Origin: Azorinus chamasolen
Taxonomy: Eukaryota; Mollusca; Bivalvia; Cardiida; Solecurtidae
Assembly (NCBI GenBank): GCA_963576725.1
Contig: OY755240.1
Coordinates: 96,630,316-96,694,315, forward strand
Reading direction: 5' to 3'
DNA: 64,000 nt
In this document: positions 1 to 11,489 of the stretch, piece by piece
Position numbering within the stretch: the first letter of the stretch is position 1
How the letters are laid out: each line of letters opens with the position of its first letter
Program-made: the position numbers and the translations under genes
The notes under the pieces: generated by a model
What the model saw: the letters and a program-made list of their open reading frames with translations, nothing else
Told to the model about the DNA's origin: nothing
Database searches by the model: none

Positions 1-331
1 ATTTTTGTAGAGGACCATTAGATCATGCTACATGCCAAATATCAAAGGTCTAGGCCTTACAGTTTCAGAGAAGAAGATTTTTAAAGATTTTCCTATGAAA
101 AACTGATAAGCCCTGGGGCGGGGCCATTTTTGGCCCGGGGGTCATAATGTGAACGACATTTCGTTTCCCCTAGCCACTGATGCTTCTGACAAAATTTGGT
201 TAAAATCGGGTCAGCAGTTTCAGAGGAGATGTCGTTTGAAAATGTGGACGGACGCCGGACACCGGACGCCGGACGACGGACAAATAGCGGTCACAATAGC
301 TCATCCTGAGCCTTTGGCTCAGGTGAGCTAA
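1..331 (+). mobile_element. Helitron-like array element, right end only
   Basis: Continues from before the window. It holds two array units, a GACG-rich stretch (250-285) and the terminal hairpin with inner arms GAGCC...GGCTC, followed by GGTGAGCTAA. It is the same family as 656-2786. Confidence 0.7.
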
Positions 332-655
332 AAATGAAGTGAATATCTTATTAAAAAAGTTACAGCTAATCCTCATATTTGCAGATTTTTGTAAAGTGCA
401 ACGGCCATAACTCTGTAAAGACAAACTGAATGAACCTCAAAATAAACTCATCTTCAAATTTTGTTGCTTAAAACATTTGTGTTAAGTTTCATTTATATCA
501 TTTTAATAGTTTTCCCAGAAAACAACAGACAAACTAAAAGTTTACCGACTAACAAAGCAACGAACACACGGAGTTCAGGGACCATAACTTTAGAATAAAA
601 TGACATATCAAAACCCCCGCAATATATGTGAAAATTCACATTAAGGTTTAACCAT
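332..655 (+). repeat. Diverged unit of the 160-bp array family
   Basis: Resembles the start of the 2787-4204 array (GGCCATAACTC, TTAAACATTTGTG, AGTTTTCCCAGAAAAC). It ends in a decayed tail with no recognised gene. Confidence 0.5.
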
Positions 656-2786
656 ACAAGAGGGCCATGATGGCCCTTAATCGCTCACCTGTTCGTAACA
701 GAGTAATGATTTCAATGACAGATTGCATAATTTGAAAAATCTTGGTAGAAAACCATCAGATGATGCTACATAATAAATATAAAGAGTCTAGACCTTAAAG
801 ATTTTCCTATGAAAAACTGTTAAGCCCCAGGGCGGGGTCAATTTTGATCCGGGGTTCATAATTTGAAAATCTTGGTAGAGGACTATTAGATAATGCAACA
901 TACCAAATATCTAAGGTCTATGCCTTACAAGTTCAGAGAAGACTTTTAAAGATTTTTAAGAGAAGATTTTTAAAAACTTTCCTATAAAAAACTGATATGT
1001 CCCTGGGCGGGGAAGTTTTCAACCCAGGGGACATAATTTGAACAATCTTGGTAGAAAACTATTAGATAGCGCTACATACCAAATATTAAAGGTCTCTGCC
1101 TTACAGTTTTGGAGAAGAAGATTCTTAAAGCTTTTCATATGAAAAACTGATAAGCCCCAGGGTGGGGCCATTTTTGACCCAGGGATAATAATTTGAATAA
1201 TCTTGGTAGAAAACCATTAGATGATGCTACATACCAAATATCAAGGGCCTAGACCTTACAGTTCTGGAGGAGAAGATTTTTGAAGATTTTCCTATGAAAA
1301 ACTGATAAGCCCTTGGGCGGGGCCATTTTTGATCCGGGGGTCATATTTTGATTAATCTTAGCAGAGGACGATTAAATAATGCTACATACCAAATATCAAA
1401 GGTCTATACCTTATAATTTTAGAGAAGAATATATGTAAAGATTTTCCTATGAAAAACTGATAAGCCCCGGGGCGGGCCATATTTGGCCCAGGGGTCATAA
1501 TTTGAACAATCTTAGTAGAGGACCATTAGATCATGCTACATACCAAATATCAAAGGTCTATGCCTTACAGTTTCAGAGAAGATGATTTCTTCAAGATTTT
1601 CCTATGAAAAACTGATAGGCCCTGGGGCGGGGCCATTTTTGTCCTGGGGGTCATAATTTGAACAATCTTAGTAGAGGACCATTAGATGATGCTACATACT
1701 AAATACCAAAGGTCTATTCCTTACATTTTCAGAGAAGAAGATTTTTAAAGATTTTCCTATGAAAAACTGATAAGCCCCGGGGTGGGGCCATTTTTGGCCC
1801 AGGGGTCATAATTTGAACAATCTTAACAGAGGACCATTAGATGATGCTACATACCAAATATCAAAGGTCTATGCCTTACAGTTTCAGAGAAGAAGATTTT
1901 CCTATGAAAAACTGATAAGCCCTGGGGTGGGGCCATTTTTGTCCTGGGGGTCATAATTTGAACAATCTTAGTAGAGGACCATTAGATGATGCTACATACC
2001 AAATACCAAAGGTCTATGCCTGACAGTTTCAGAGAAGAAGATTTTTAAAGATTTTCCTATGAAAAACTGATAAGCCCCGGGGCGGGGCCATTTTTGGCCC
2101 AGGGGTCATAATTTGAACAATCTTAGTAGAGGACCATTAGATCATGCTACATACCAAATATCAAAGGTCTATGCCTTACAGTTTCAGAGAAGAAGATTTT
2201 TAAAGATTTTCCTATGAAAAACTGATAAGACCTGGGGCGGGGCCATTTTTGGCCCGGGGGTCATAATTTGAACAATCTTAGTAGAGGACCATTAGATGAT
2301 GCTACATACCAAATACCAAAGGTCTATGCCTGACAGTTTCAGAGAAGAAGATTTTTAAAGATTTTCCTATGAAAAACTGATAAGCCCCGGGGCGGGGCCA
2401 TTTTTGGTCCAGGGGTCATAATTTGAACAATCTTAGTAGAGGACCATTAGATGATGCTACATACCAAATACCAAAGGTCTATGCCTTACAGTTTCAGAGA
2501 AGAAGATTTTTAAAGATTTTCCTATGAAAAACTGATAAGCCCTGGGGCGGGGCCATTTTTGGCCCGGGGGACATAATTTGAACAATCTTTGTAGAGTACC
2601 ATTACATCATACTACATACCAAATATCAAAGCTCTTGGCTTTGTAGTTCCAGAGAAGAAGATGTTTAAGTAAATTGTTGACGCCCGCACATACGCAAGAC
2701 GCACGACGCACATACGCACGACGCCGGACGCCGGACATAGGATCATCCCAATAGCTCACCTTGGCACTTTGTGCCAGGTGAGCTAA
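656..2786 (+). mobile_element. Helitron-like element with ~155-bp tandem array
   Basis: Starts ACAAGAGGGCCATGATGGCC with a terminal hairpin and nearby GCTCACC. It carries about twelve ~155-bp units with the core CCTGGGGCGGGGCCATTTTT, then a GCACGACG-type tail (2690-2735), and ends in a hairpin GCTCACC...GGTGAGC plus TAA. The layout is that of non-autonomous Helitron2/Helentron elements, including the molluscan pearl type. No transposase ORF is present. Confidence 0.7.
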
Positions 2787-4204
2787 TAAAAAAATTGAAG
2801 TAAATATCATTTCAAATGAAAAAGTTATGGCCATCCTCATATTTGCATTATTTTTTTAAGTGCAAGGGCCATAACTCCGAAACATTTAATCAAATGATCC
2901 TCAGACTCGACTTAGCTTTAGATCTTGATGCATTAAACATGTGTATGAAGTTTCATTAATATCTGTCAAACAGTTTTGCCAGAAAACAGCGGACAAACTA
3001 TTTGCATATATTTGCATTTTTTTAAGTAAAAGGGCAATAACTCCGAAACGAAAAATCAAATAAACCTCAAAATCGACTCGGCATCAGATCTTGATGCATT
3101 AAACATTTGTGTGAAGTTTCATTAATATCTCTCAAATAGTTTTCCCAGAAAACAGCGGACAAACTATTTGCATTATTTTTTAAGGACAAGGGCCATAACT
3201 CTGAAACGAAAAATCAAATGATCCTCAGAATCAATTCAGTTTCAGATCTTGATGCATTAAACATTTGTGTGAAGTTTCATTAATATCTCTCAAATAGTTT
3301 TCCCAGAAAACAGCGGACAAACTATTTGCATATTTTTTAAGGACAAGGGCCATAATTCTGAAATGAAAAATCAAATGAACCTCAGAATCATCTCAGCTTC
3401 AGATCTTGATGCATTAAACATTTGTGTGAAGTTTCATTAATATCTCTCAAATAGTTTTCCCAGAAAACTGCGGACAAACTATTTGAATGTATTTGCATTA
3501 TTTTTTAACTAAAAGAGCCAAAACTCCGAAACGACAAATCAAATGAACCTCAGAATCGACTCAGCTTCAGATCTTGATGCATTAAACATTTGTGTGAAGT
3601 TTCATTAATATCTCTCAAATAGTTTTCCCAGAAAACAGCGGACAAACTATTTGCATATTTTTTTAGGACAAGGGCCATAAGTCTGAAATGAAAAATCAAA
3701 TGAACCTCAGAATCAACTCAGCTTCAGATCTTGATGCATTAAACATTTGTGTGAAGTTTCATTAATATCTCTCAAATAGTTTTCCCAGAAAACAGCGGAC
3801 AAACTATTTGCATGTATTTGCATTATTTTTTAAGTAAAAGGGCCATAACTCCGAAACGACAAATCAAATGAACCTCAGAATCGACTCAGCTTCAGATCTT
3901 GATGCATTAAACATTTGTGTAAAGTTTCATTAATATCTCTCAAATAGTTTTCCCAGAAAACAGCGGACAAACTATTTGCATATTTTTTAAGGACAAGGGC
4001 CATAACTCTGAAATGAAAAATCAAATGAACCTCAGAATCAACTCAGCTTCAGATCTTGATGCATTTACCATTTGTGTGAAGTTTCATTAATATCTGTCAT
4101 ATAGTTTTCCCAGAAAACAGCAGACAAACAAAATGTTGACGGACGAACGGACGAACGAACGAGGCCACGACAATATACGACCACCTTTATTAGGTGGGCG
4201 TATA
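2787..4204 (+). repeat. ~160-bp tandem array ending in ACGGACGA tail and hairpin
   Basis: About eight units with CAGATCTTGATGCATTAAAC, TTCATTAATATCTCTCAAAT and AGTTTTCCCAGAAAAC. The array ends in a (ACGGACGA)-like stretch at 4138-4165 and the hairpin CCACCTTTATTAGGTGG, then GCGTATAA. This is the body and one end of another Helitron-like element. Confidence 0.65.
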
Positions 4205-4728
4205 AAAATGAAAACGATAAAGGGCCACAACTCAAAAAAATTGAAATCAAGAGTTATGGTTCTTATGTTGGGGCCTTCCCTTCAATGAGATCTACTAACC
4301 TATTAAGTTTCATTTTGATACCTCTTATACTTTTCAAGTAATGAGCTACATTAAAGTTTTTGCACGCCGCCGACAACTACGACCCAGTGATCACAATAGC
4401 TCGACTTTTCTTTGAAACAGACAAGCTAACAAGAGCCACGTGCAGCGCCAACGCTAGTCTGATTTGGTACTTGTTCAGCTGAATTTAAAAAAAATGAAAA
4501 CGACAAAGGGCCATAACTCCAAAATGTTGAAATCAAGAGTTATGGTACTTATGTAGGGGCCTTCCCCTCAATGAGATCTACTAACCTATGAAGTTTCATG
4601 TTGATACCTCTTATACTTTTCCTGTAATGACCTACATTGAAGTTTTTGCACGCCGATGACGACGACGACTACGACCCAGTGATCACAATAGGTCGACTTT
4701 CCTTCGAAACAGGCGAGCTAAAAATGAA
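4205..4728 (+). repeat. Two direct copies of a ~285-bp repeat
   Basis: Copies start near 4205 and 4490. Both contain ATGAGATCTACTAACCTAT and CGACCCAGTGATCACAATAG, and each ends in a GACGAC-rich stretch with a decayed AGCTCG...GAGCTAA end. Probably end fragments of array elements. Confidence 0.55.
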
Positions 4729-4760
4729 ATCAGTGAGAATTATTATTTGTAAATCTCAAA

Positions 4761-5040
4761 GGGATCGGTAACAAAGTTTGAGAAAAGATATGAACTCTTT
4801 CCCTGCCAAATTTTGTCGTCTGCTACAATTTTCATTTTTCTTCCTTGTTGTTTCAAAACAGTAAAAACAGTTTGGATCCTGATGAGACACCGAGTTACTC
4901 CGTCTCTCATCTGGATCATAACTGTTTGCGTAGGTAATCACAGATGCAACACTGGCAGGGAAGGGATTAAAGCATGTACTATACATACATGTTTACGTAC
5001 ATGCATATATTTGTTTTTCTCAAACTTTGTTATTGATCCT
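4761..5040. mobile_element. Fold-back repeat with a TTAA MITE in its loop
   Basis: Arms 4761-4785 and 5014-5039 are inverted copies around AACAAAGTTTGAGAAAA. Between them (4792-4970) is a MITE with ends CTTTCCCTGCCA...TGGCAGGGAAGGGATTAA and an internal hairpin pairing CTGATGAGAC with GTCTCTCATC. Confidence 0.55.
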
Positions 5041-5444
5041 TGTGCATCAACTATTAAATCCAACTTCGATGTTTTTTCAACAACCAAAACGAAAACGTAT
5101 CCCTTTACCGTATAACTATTCATGTAAGAAATGACACCATGAAAATTAATTAGCTGAATTTTTATAATGGTATTAAGAACACTTGAAGATTTTTTTAACC
5201 ATGCCACAGATCTGTATTATTCCATGAGCAAACAGAGCAGATCCTGATCAGACAGCTCCAACAGGGGCCATATGATGTGGGTCTACACTGTTCGCTAATG
5301 CCACTCAAAGTGTTAATAATTACCATTTACTCCACAAATACACCTTTCTTCACCTTTGCAAACACAGTAGACCCAGATCAGACAGCATCTGTAGGAGCCG
5401 TCTGATCAGAGTTTGTTTAGGATATAGTATAGATAGGATTCCAT

Positions 5445-5690
5445 AGTTTCTGTTTGTGAAACACTATGCCCCAGATATGACCTTGACCTTTATAAGTCAC
5501 CCCTAAAACTGTCCACCTCCATAAGTTGCACATGCATGCCAAGTTTGATTTATATCTGCAATGGGGACAAAGTTATCACCACCATTTGTTGTGACAGACA
5601 AACCAACCCAACCAACAGACAGAGCAATAACAATATCCCCCCCCCCACCCCAATCACATATCCGATTGTCTAATATTGATGACATCATTA
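5445..5690 (+). mobile_element. Short Helitron-like relic, CAAGATG family
   Basis: Contains TTTGTGAAACACTATGCCCC, TGACCTTGACC and a GACAGAC tail, followed by a C-run (5636-5646). These are the marks of the large element at 57361-59499, but only one unit remains. Confidence 0.5.
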
Positions 5691-6025
5691 TATATTATAC
5701 AAATATTCATGGAATAAAAGGATAACAATAAAAAGAGTGGAAGTTCCCAACTACATACAAACTCTTGGTCCAGATTTTCTGATATGCAAACACAAATATG
5801 ACCAGAGCTACCCTTTCCCTGTTGGATGTAATGACAACATGAATATTTATTAGCTCAATTTTTAAAATGACATGTAACGCATAAATATATTGGTATCGAT
5901 GGAAACTGTAGTCAGATCTATTGTAATTTCATAAGCAAACAGCACATCCTGATTGGATAGTTCCTGCATGAGCCATCTAATCTGAGTCTACTCTGATTGC
6001 AAAGATGTTTATATGAGGGAAAGGG
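5691..6025. repeat. Mosaic of TTAA-type MITE fragments
   Basis: Pieces of the TTAA MITE families (AATATTTATTAGCTCAATTT, AAGCAAACAGCACATCCTG, GAGGGAAAGGG) in partial order. No gene is seen. Confidence 0.4.
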
Positions 6026-6394
6026 TTAACCCTTTCTCTGTTCTATGTTTATTCCAACTTTCAATACCTACCTACTGAATATTCATGGAAATCTTTAAGG
6101 TGGAACATTGTAGCCATTTAACCCTTTCCCTCATATTAACATCTTTTCACGCATTTGCTTGTGGAATTTGAAAGATCTGTTTCTTTAGTCTCTAAAATGG
6201 CTACAATGTTCCACCTTCCATTATAACTATTTTGTCCATGAATATACAATTTTGAATAAACAGGGAACGGGTTAAGAGAGTAAAGAAACAGATCTATCAA
6301 AATCCGTAAGAAGGGAATGAAGGAAAGAAGGCTGATCTGGGTCTACTTTGTTTGCAGATGCGTGAAAACACATTTATATGAAGGAAAGGGTTAA
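6026..6394. mobile_element. TTAA MITE containing a second, nested TTAA MITE
   Basis: The outer copy runs TTAACCCTTTCTCTG (6026) to GAAGGAAAGGGTTAA (6394). The inner copy (6118-6275) runs TTAACCCTTTCCCTC to GGGAACGGGTTAA and interrupts it. The TTAA at each inner end fits piggyBac-type target duplication. Both lack the usual full central hairpin. Confidence 0.65.
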
Positions 6395-6635
6395 CCCATT
6401 CCTCAATAAATATGCCTCTGTTATAACTTCTTCTTGAAACCATTGTGATAAATAGGTAAATGCAAATGCTCTATTTATCACAATGGTTTCAAACTACAAA
6501 ATTCTAAAATTTTACTTTTCTCTAGTAAATGCTCCTTTTCTGTTCCACCTTCCATATATCATTATAACTATTTTGTTCCTGAATAACCAGTAGGTATTGA
6601 AATTTGAAATAAACATAGAACAGGGAAAGGGTTAA
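6391..6635. mobile_element. Chimeric TTAA MITE
   Basis: The left half is the family with AAATGCTCTATTTATCACAA. The right half, from about 6537, is the other family (GTTCCACCTTCCATAT, AGTAGGTATTGAAATTTG, CAGGGAAAGGGTTAA). TTAA at both ends shows it behaves as one element. Confidence 0.6.
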
Positions 6636-7282
6636 AATCCATGTAATGTGCTATTTTTAATCAGTCAATTCAAAGTAATCTTTCGGATTAAACTAATTAC
6701 AACTGGCCAATGGGTAAATTGCTAGCATGTCTAGGAAACAATATCACAGGCTTTTGATAAAACCCTTCATTTATGCAATATTTTAGTTTTAAAACCCTTG
6801 AAGTTCTGCCTGACAATGTTACAAAAATTGTCTTACAAGATCATCTACATGCATTTAGCAAAAAACAGCATTTTACACCTTGCTTTGAGAGGTACTTTTT
6901 CGTGTCAAATATTATACACTTCTTTTATTCAAACCCATTGAGGTTAAAAAATAAAACTATTAACCTTGTTACCATTTTGAGCTGATATTAAATATTTGCA
7001 ATTTGTTCCATTTGTCATACTATGAACAGCAACTTCATAACCATTTAGAGGCAATGTTCCATGGTGTGAGTATGAATTAAATGTTATTATGTCTTAATAT
7101 ACATGGTATTATCTCGATGAAAAATTATTCTGGTCAAATTCACCAACATCATTCAATGACGTAGTATGAACAAATGAAGTCTCATCATGAACAAATAATG
7201 AAATGGCAGAAACCATTTCATACTCGGGGAGTAATTGAGAGAGTTATTTCTCAACGATTGACAGACACTTTGTAAACTGAGC
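6636..7282. other. Non-coding sequence without recognised repeats
   Basis: AT-rich; no ORF with protein-like composition, no splice-consistent exon and no tandem repeat recognised on either strand. Confidence 0.4.
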
Positions 7283-7450
7283 CTTTTAACCCTTTCCTCC
7301 ATAAATACGCCTTTCTGCGCCTCTGTAAAAATAACCTATTGAAACCAGTGTGATAAATAGAGCATTTCTCCTATAGGAACAAATGCTCTATTTATCACAA
7401 TTGTTTCAAACTACAAAATTCTAAAATTTTCCTTTTCTCTAGTTAATGGA
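7283..7450. mobile_element. Truncated TTAA MITE, family 2
   Basis: Left end TTTTAACCCTTTCCTCC and the central hairpin AAATAGAGCATTT...AAATGCTCTATTT are present. The right third is lost after TTTTCTCTAGTTAATGG. Confidence 0.55.
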
Positions 7451-7698
7451 CCTCCATTAAATATTAATACGAATTAATTTTATTTGTCTTAATATAAAAC
7501 AGTTCATATCAACCGAATAGTTTCTAATCACTTATCGTTAAATCTATCATGACATCGTCATTATCGGCGAGAGATGTAACGAGGAAAACAATAATTGGTA
7601 AATCATAAAGCGAATGAGCCAAAGTTACATTTGGTGTGCAGTTACTATCATTTTCATGTCCAGTTATATCCTTTATGTAATAAGGAATATTATGTTTA
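7451..7698. other. Non-coding spacer
   Basis: No gene, tandem repeat or MITE end recognised. Confidence 0.35.
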
Positions 7699-7889
7699 CA
7701 GTAGAACCCCTTATTGAATAAACCTGCGTGTCTTTATAAACAGGTGGTTGCGTAATGCAGGACAAAAGTAATGCAGAAAGCTCCTCTAGGAGCTTTCTGC
7801 ATTACTTTTGTCCTGCATTAAGCTACCACCTGCATCTAGCACCCAGAATTATACCTCTTTTAGGTGGTCGCACTAGCGGGATTTTACTG
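7699..7889. mobile_element. pogo-like hairpin MITE
   Basis: Ends CAGTAGAACCCC and ATTTTACTG. A ~45-bp-arm hairpin (7741-7832) pairs CAGGTGGTTGCGTAATGCAG with CTGCATTAAGCTACCACCTG around the apex AGCTCCTCTAGGAGCT. Confidence 0.65.
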
Positions 7890-8060
7890 TGGTTGGTACT
7901 ACATGTACTTTCAATGTTTACTGAAGCCAGTAAAGCAAGAGATAAATTGTACAAAACATGTAGAACTTCATTTGCACTTACAGCTTATCGGTATTTAGTA
8001 TGTTGTCCATGTTTCAACTTCAGAAAATAAAATTATAATCAATAAAATGAACTCAACATA

Positions 8061-8973
8061 TTAACCCTTTCCCTGTTGCATATTCATTACATGAATTTAT
8101 ATAATGTCATATGTACACATGAAATAAGAATGTTTGGTATTGGCAGAGTCGCCCCTATTATAATTATCCCTTTCCATGTTGCATTTTCATGTAAGAAATA
8201 ACTAGAACTACCACTAAAGGTGATGAATACCCCCACTAGCACATTTGACACAGTGATGGGGGTTATAGAAATAATCACTACAATATCCGTTAAGGTTTAG
8301 AAAAAAATCGGGAATACCTGAATTTCCGGAAAATTTCTAAGTAAAACCACTGTATTTCCGTAAAAAATTAATGAAGCATAACGAAATTCAAAGTTGATCT
8401 GTAACTCATTATAATAAAGCCACATACCAAATATCACTACAATATCCGTAAAGGTTTAGAAAAAAACTCTGGAAAACATAAATTTCCGGAAAATTTCTAA
8501 GTAAAATCACTGTATTTCCGTGAAAAATCAATGAAGTGTAATGAAATTCAAACTTGATCTGTAACATTATATTAAAGCCACATACCACATATCACTTCAA
8601 TATCTGTAATGGTTTAGAAAAAACTCTGGAAAACTGAAAAATAACAAAGAGCAATAACTCCAATAATACTTAAGACAGAGTTACAAACCTTGTGCACTGC
8701 ACTTGCACTCAATGTGATCGATCTATATATGAAGTTTGAAGTCAATAGCTTTTATACTTTGGAAATTATGATCCGGACAAGCGTGACAGATGGGCGGACA
8801 GACATGGTGACTCCAGTATACTCCCCCAAAACTTTGTTTGTGGGGGCATAATGATATCATGAATGTTAATTACTGTAGAGTCAGCCCAATTTTAATTTCA
8901 TAAGCAAACAGCAGATCCAGATCAGATGCCTCCAGTTACCTAACACATATTATTATATGAAAGAAAGGGTTAA
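8061..8973. mobile_element. TTAA MITE sequence split by a Helitron-like insertion
   Basis: TTAACCC starts at 8061 and AAGAAAGGGTTAA ends at 8973. The interior (TTTCCATGTT, CATGTAAGAAATAA, then TGATATCATGAATGTTAATT) continues across the element at 8202-8851. The left part appears to be two partial copies. Confidence 0.55.
8202..8851 (-). mobile_element. Helitron2-like element, CTAGAACT family
   Basis: Reads CTAGAACTACCACTAAAGGT with AATACCCCC at the left; three ~155-bp array units (AATTTCCGGAAAATTTCTAA); a GACAGA tail; and GTTTGTGGGGGCATAA at the right. On the minus strand it therefore ends in a small hairpin plus CTAG. Removing it restores the MITE string AGAAATAATGATATCATG with no duplicated bases. 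Confidence 0.7.
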
Positions 8974-9200
8974 AATGAACATAATCCTGTAAACTTCAGG
9001 CAAAATCAAGTTGCATACTTTTAACCAGTTATGAAAATAATTTCCATTTGTAGATGATCATCCAAAGAATGCTTCTATAACATGTAACATTATTTCAAAT
9101 TGGACCAACAGTCTTCCACAGACAACTTTCAGAGTTTATTCTCTTGGTTGTCATGGCAACAAGTTGCTTTGGTTGAATTGACCTAGTAGTTAAGAATATG
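8974..9200. other. Non-coding spacer
   Basis: No gene or clear repeat recognised. Confidence 0.3.
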
Positions 9201-9415
9201 TTCTTTTCATGTAAAAAATAATTTAATAGTCCAAATTTTATAATGACATATGAACACAGGATTTTTTGGTTATGGCAGAAACTGTAGATTCAGATCTATA
9301 CCATTCCAACAAGTAAACATACCAGACTCTGAACATACTGCTCCTACAGGAGCCATCTGATCTGGGTCTACTCTATTTGCAAAAGAGTAAAAAGACATCT
9401 CTCTCAGGTACAGTG
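9201..9415. repeat. TTAA MITE relic, family 4
   Basis: Contains TTTTCATGTAAAAAATAA, CACAGGATTTTTTGGTTATG, and the hairpin pair around CTGCTCCTACAGGAGCCAT. The ends are decayed. Confidence 0.45.
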
Positions 9416-9667
9416 TTAACCCTTTACCCAATAGCCTATTTCTAGTTTTGAAGACAGGTGACCACTTAAAGCAGGTTGAAAGTAAAGCAGAATGCGCCTT
9501 AATGCGCATTCTGCTTTACTTTCAGCCTGCTTTAAGCTACCACCTCCTAGAATATAGAAACTAATTATGATGCTATAATGTTCATTATTGTAAAAATTTG
9601 AACTATTTTCTTCAGCGGAGGAATATATTAAACTCGCTTAAAGCCGCTTCTATCAGGTAAAGGGTTA
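9416..9667. mobile_element. TTAA MITE carrying a pogo-type hairpin
   Basis: TTAACCCTTTACC (9416) to AGGTAAAGGGTTAA (9667). Inside is a ~45-bp-arm hairpin (AAGCAGGTTGAAAGTAAAGC paired with GCTTTACTTTCAGCCTGCTT) of the type otherwise found in the CAGTA-ended MITEs. Confidence 0.6.
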
Positions 9668-9739
9668 AAGTAACTATTCAACAGTGGAAGATTGATGACG
9701 TATGATGGATCTTGCAAACTGCATGACAATAGACACATC

Positions 9740-9785
9740 ACTATCCAAATAGCTCACCTTGGCACATCGTTCCAGGTGAGCCAAA
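9740..9785 (+). repeat. Isolated Helitron-like right-end hairpin
   Basis: ATAGCTCACCTTGGCAC...TCCAGGTGAGC, the same right end as the 656-2786 element, without its array. Confidence 0.5.
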
Positions 9786-9871
9786 AAAGAAACAAATAAG
9801 AAAACAAAGAAAACCACAACAAACAATGAGTATGAAACTCTTCTCCCAGATAAATGATAAACTATAAATAA

Positions 9872-10221
9872 CAAGAACTATCACTAAAGAAGATGAATAC
9901 CCCTGCACGGCAGCCTTGATCACACATCCTAGGGCTGATACAACTATCCATACTACATTTGCCTAAATGACAAAAACACTCAAAGTTCCAGGGGAGATAA
10001 TTCTGCTAAACACATGAAAATGGCATCTAGCACATCTACTATTCCTGGTTATCATGTATACCAAATATAAATTAAATCACTTGAAAACTGAAGGAGGAGC
10101 TCAAGACAAAAACTATTCATGTTCAAATGCGGACAGTCTGACTGCCCGTGCTATCTACTGACCACCGACAGGGTGATTCCAGTATACATGTATCCCCTCA
10201 AACAAGTTTGTGGGGTTATAA
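9872..10221 (-). mobile_element. Short Helitron-like element, CAAGAACTATCAC type
   Basis: Left end CAAGAACTATCACTAAAGAA with AATACCCCTGCACGGCAGCC; right end GATTCCAGTATACATG and GTTTGTGGGGTTATAA. It has the same design as 8202-8851 but only one internal unit. Confidence 0.55.
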
Positions 10222-10310
10222 AAATTTGCTCAATGTAATCAATGTATAAGAAATTCCTGAATAGCATGGAAATTACTATTGTTGGATTTCATTAATATAA
10301 AACCCCAATC

Positions 10311-10560
10311 TTGACCCTTCTCTTGCTGAATTTTAAAATACATTTCTCCTTCTTTACCCATGCCATGTTGTATAATTACATATATCTTCACTGTGTACAC
10401 GAATTTCGCTGTGCAATCACTGCTGTGGAGTGCACTGGTTGAACAATCAACTTGTAAATAGTGCAGACCCTGATGAGACAGCTCCTGCAGGAGCCGTCTC
10501 ATCTGGGTCTTCACTATTTACAGGTAGGTATATTGACGTGAATAGCAAGGGAAGGGTTAA
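10311..10560. mobile_element. TTAA MITE, family 3 (full copy)
   Basis: Left end decayed (GACCCTTCTCTTGCTGAATT); right end AATAGCAAGGGAAGGGTTAA. The central hairpin pairs AAATAGTGCAGACCCTGATG with CATCTGGGTCTTCACTATTT around GCTCCTGCAGGAGC. It preserves the intact target TTGTATAATTACATATAT used below as an empty site. Confidence 0.6.
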
Positions 10561-10660
10561 AAGCAGGTGACTGCTTAGTGCAGAGCACTGTATCAACGTT
10601 CAATCCTGCATAAACACTTTACTCAATAAAGACACCTTTTGGCACTTTGCAAACAGCATT

Positions 10661-10881
10661 CAGTAGAACCTGTCTTAAGCAACTTTCAATTAAATGAGCA
10701 CAGAAATCTTAAAAAGTAAGTGTTTGCTTAGGGTAAAAGTAATGCAGAAAGCTCCTACATGAGGACAGGTGGAAGCTTAATGCAGGGCTTAATATATGAG
10801 CTTTCTGCATTAAGCTACCACCTGCCCTACAGACCCATAATTAGACCTCTTTTTGATGGTCGCTTAAGACAGGCTCTACTG
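10661..10881. mobile_element. pogo-like MITE
   Basis: CAGTAGAACCTGTCTTAAGC at one end and GCTTAAGACAGGCTCTACTG at the other are near-perfect inverted ends. The internal hairpin is partly rearranged. Confidence 0.6.
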
Positions 10882-10989
10882 TGGTTCTAGTTCTATAGTC
10901 TCTGCCATGATAAAAAATTCCCTTGTCTTTGATGCCACAATAAAGATTCAACAAATTTACCGGTACATACAGTCAATATGTTTTATGTA

Positions 10990-11225
10990 AATATTATTGT
11001 AGTAGGGGTTAATCCGTTCCTTCATACAAAGCCATTTTTATGCATTTGCAAACAGAGTAGACTCAGATCTGACGGCTCCAATAGGAACCGTCTGATCAAC
11101 GTCTGCTCTGTTTGCTAATGGAATATAAAAGTTCTGTTTCTTGACTTTCTAAAATGACTACAATTTCCCATCTTTCATATTCAGTAGGTATTGAGCTTTG
11201 ACTATATACAGAACAGGGAAAAGGT
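10990..11225. repeat. TTAA MITE, family 1 (decayed ends)
   Basis: Holds the hairpin around GGCTCCAATAGGAACCGTCT, then AAAATGACTACAATTTCCCA, AGTAGGTATTGA and AACAGGGAAAAGG. Confidence 0.45.
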
Positions 11226-11283
11226 TCAGATCCAGTCTGTCTGTCTGTAACCCTTTATCTAATAAATATTCATGTAGTATATA

Positions 11284-11489
11284 CAGTGAAACCCCGCTAA
11301 TTCGACCACTTAATAAACAGCCACTGATGTCGTCTAAAGCAGGTGGTTGCTTAATGCAGGCTGAAAGTTATGCAGAAAGCTCCTATAGGAGCTTGCTGCA
11401 TAACTTTCGTCCTGCATTAAGCTACCACCTGCCTCTGCCATCCAGAATTATGCCCCTTTTTGGGTGGTCGCATTAGCGGGGTTTTACTG
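11284..11489. mobile_element. pogo-like MITE with TA flanks
   Basis: TA-CAGTGAAACCCCGCTAATTC to TAGCGGGGTTTTACTG-TA. The internal hairpin pairs AAGCAGGTGGTTGCTTAATG with CATTAAGCTACCACCTGC around GCTCCTATAGGAGC. Confidence 0.7.
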
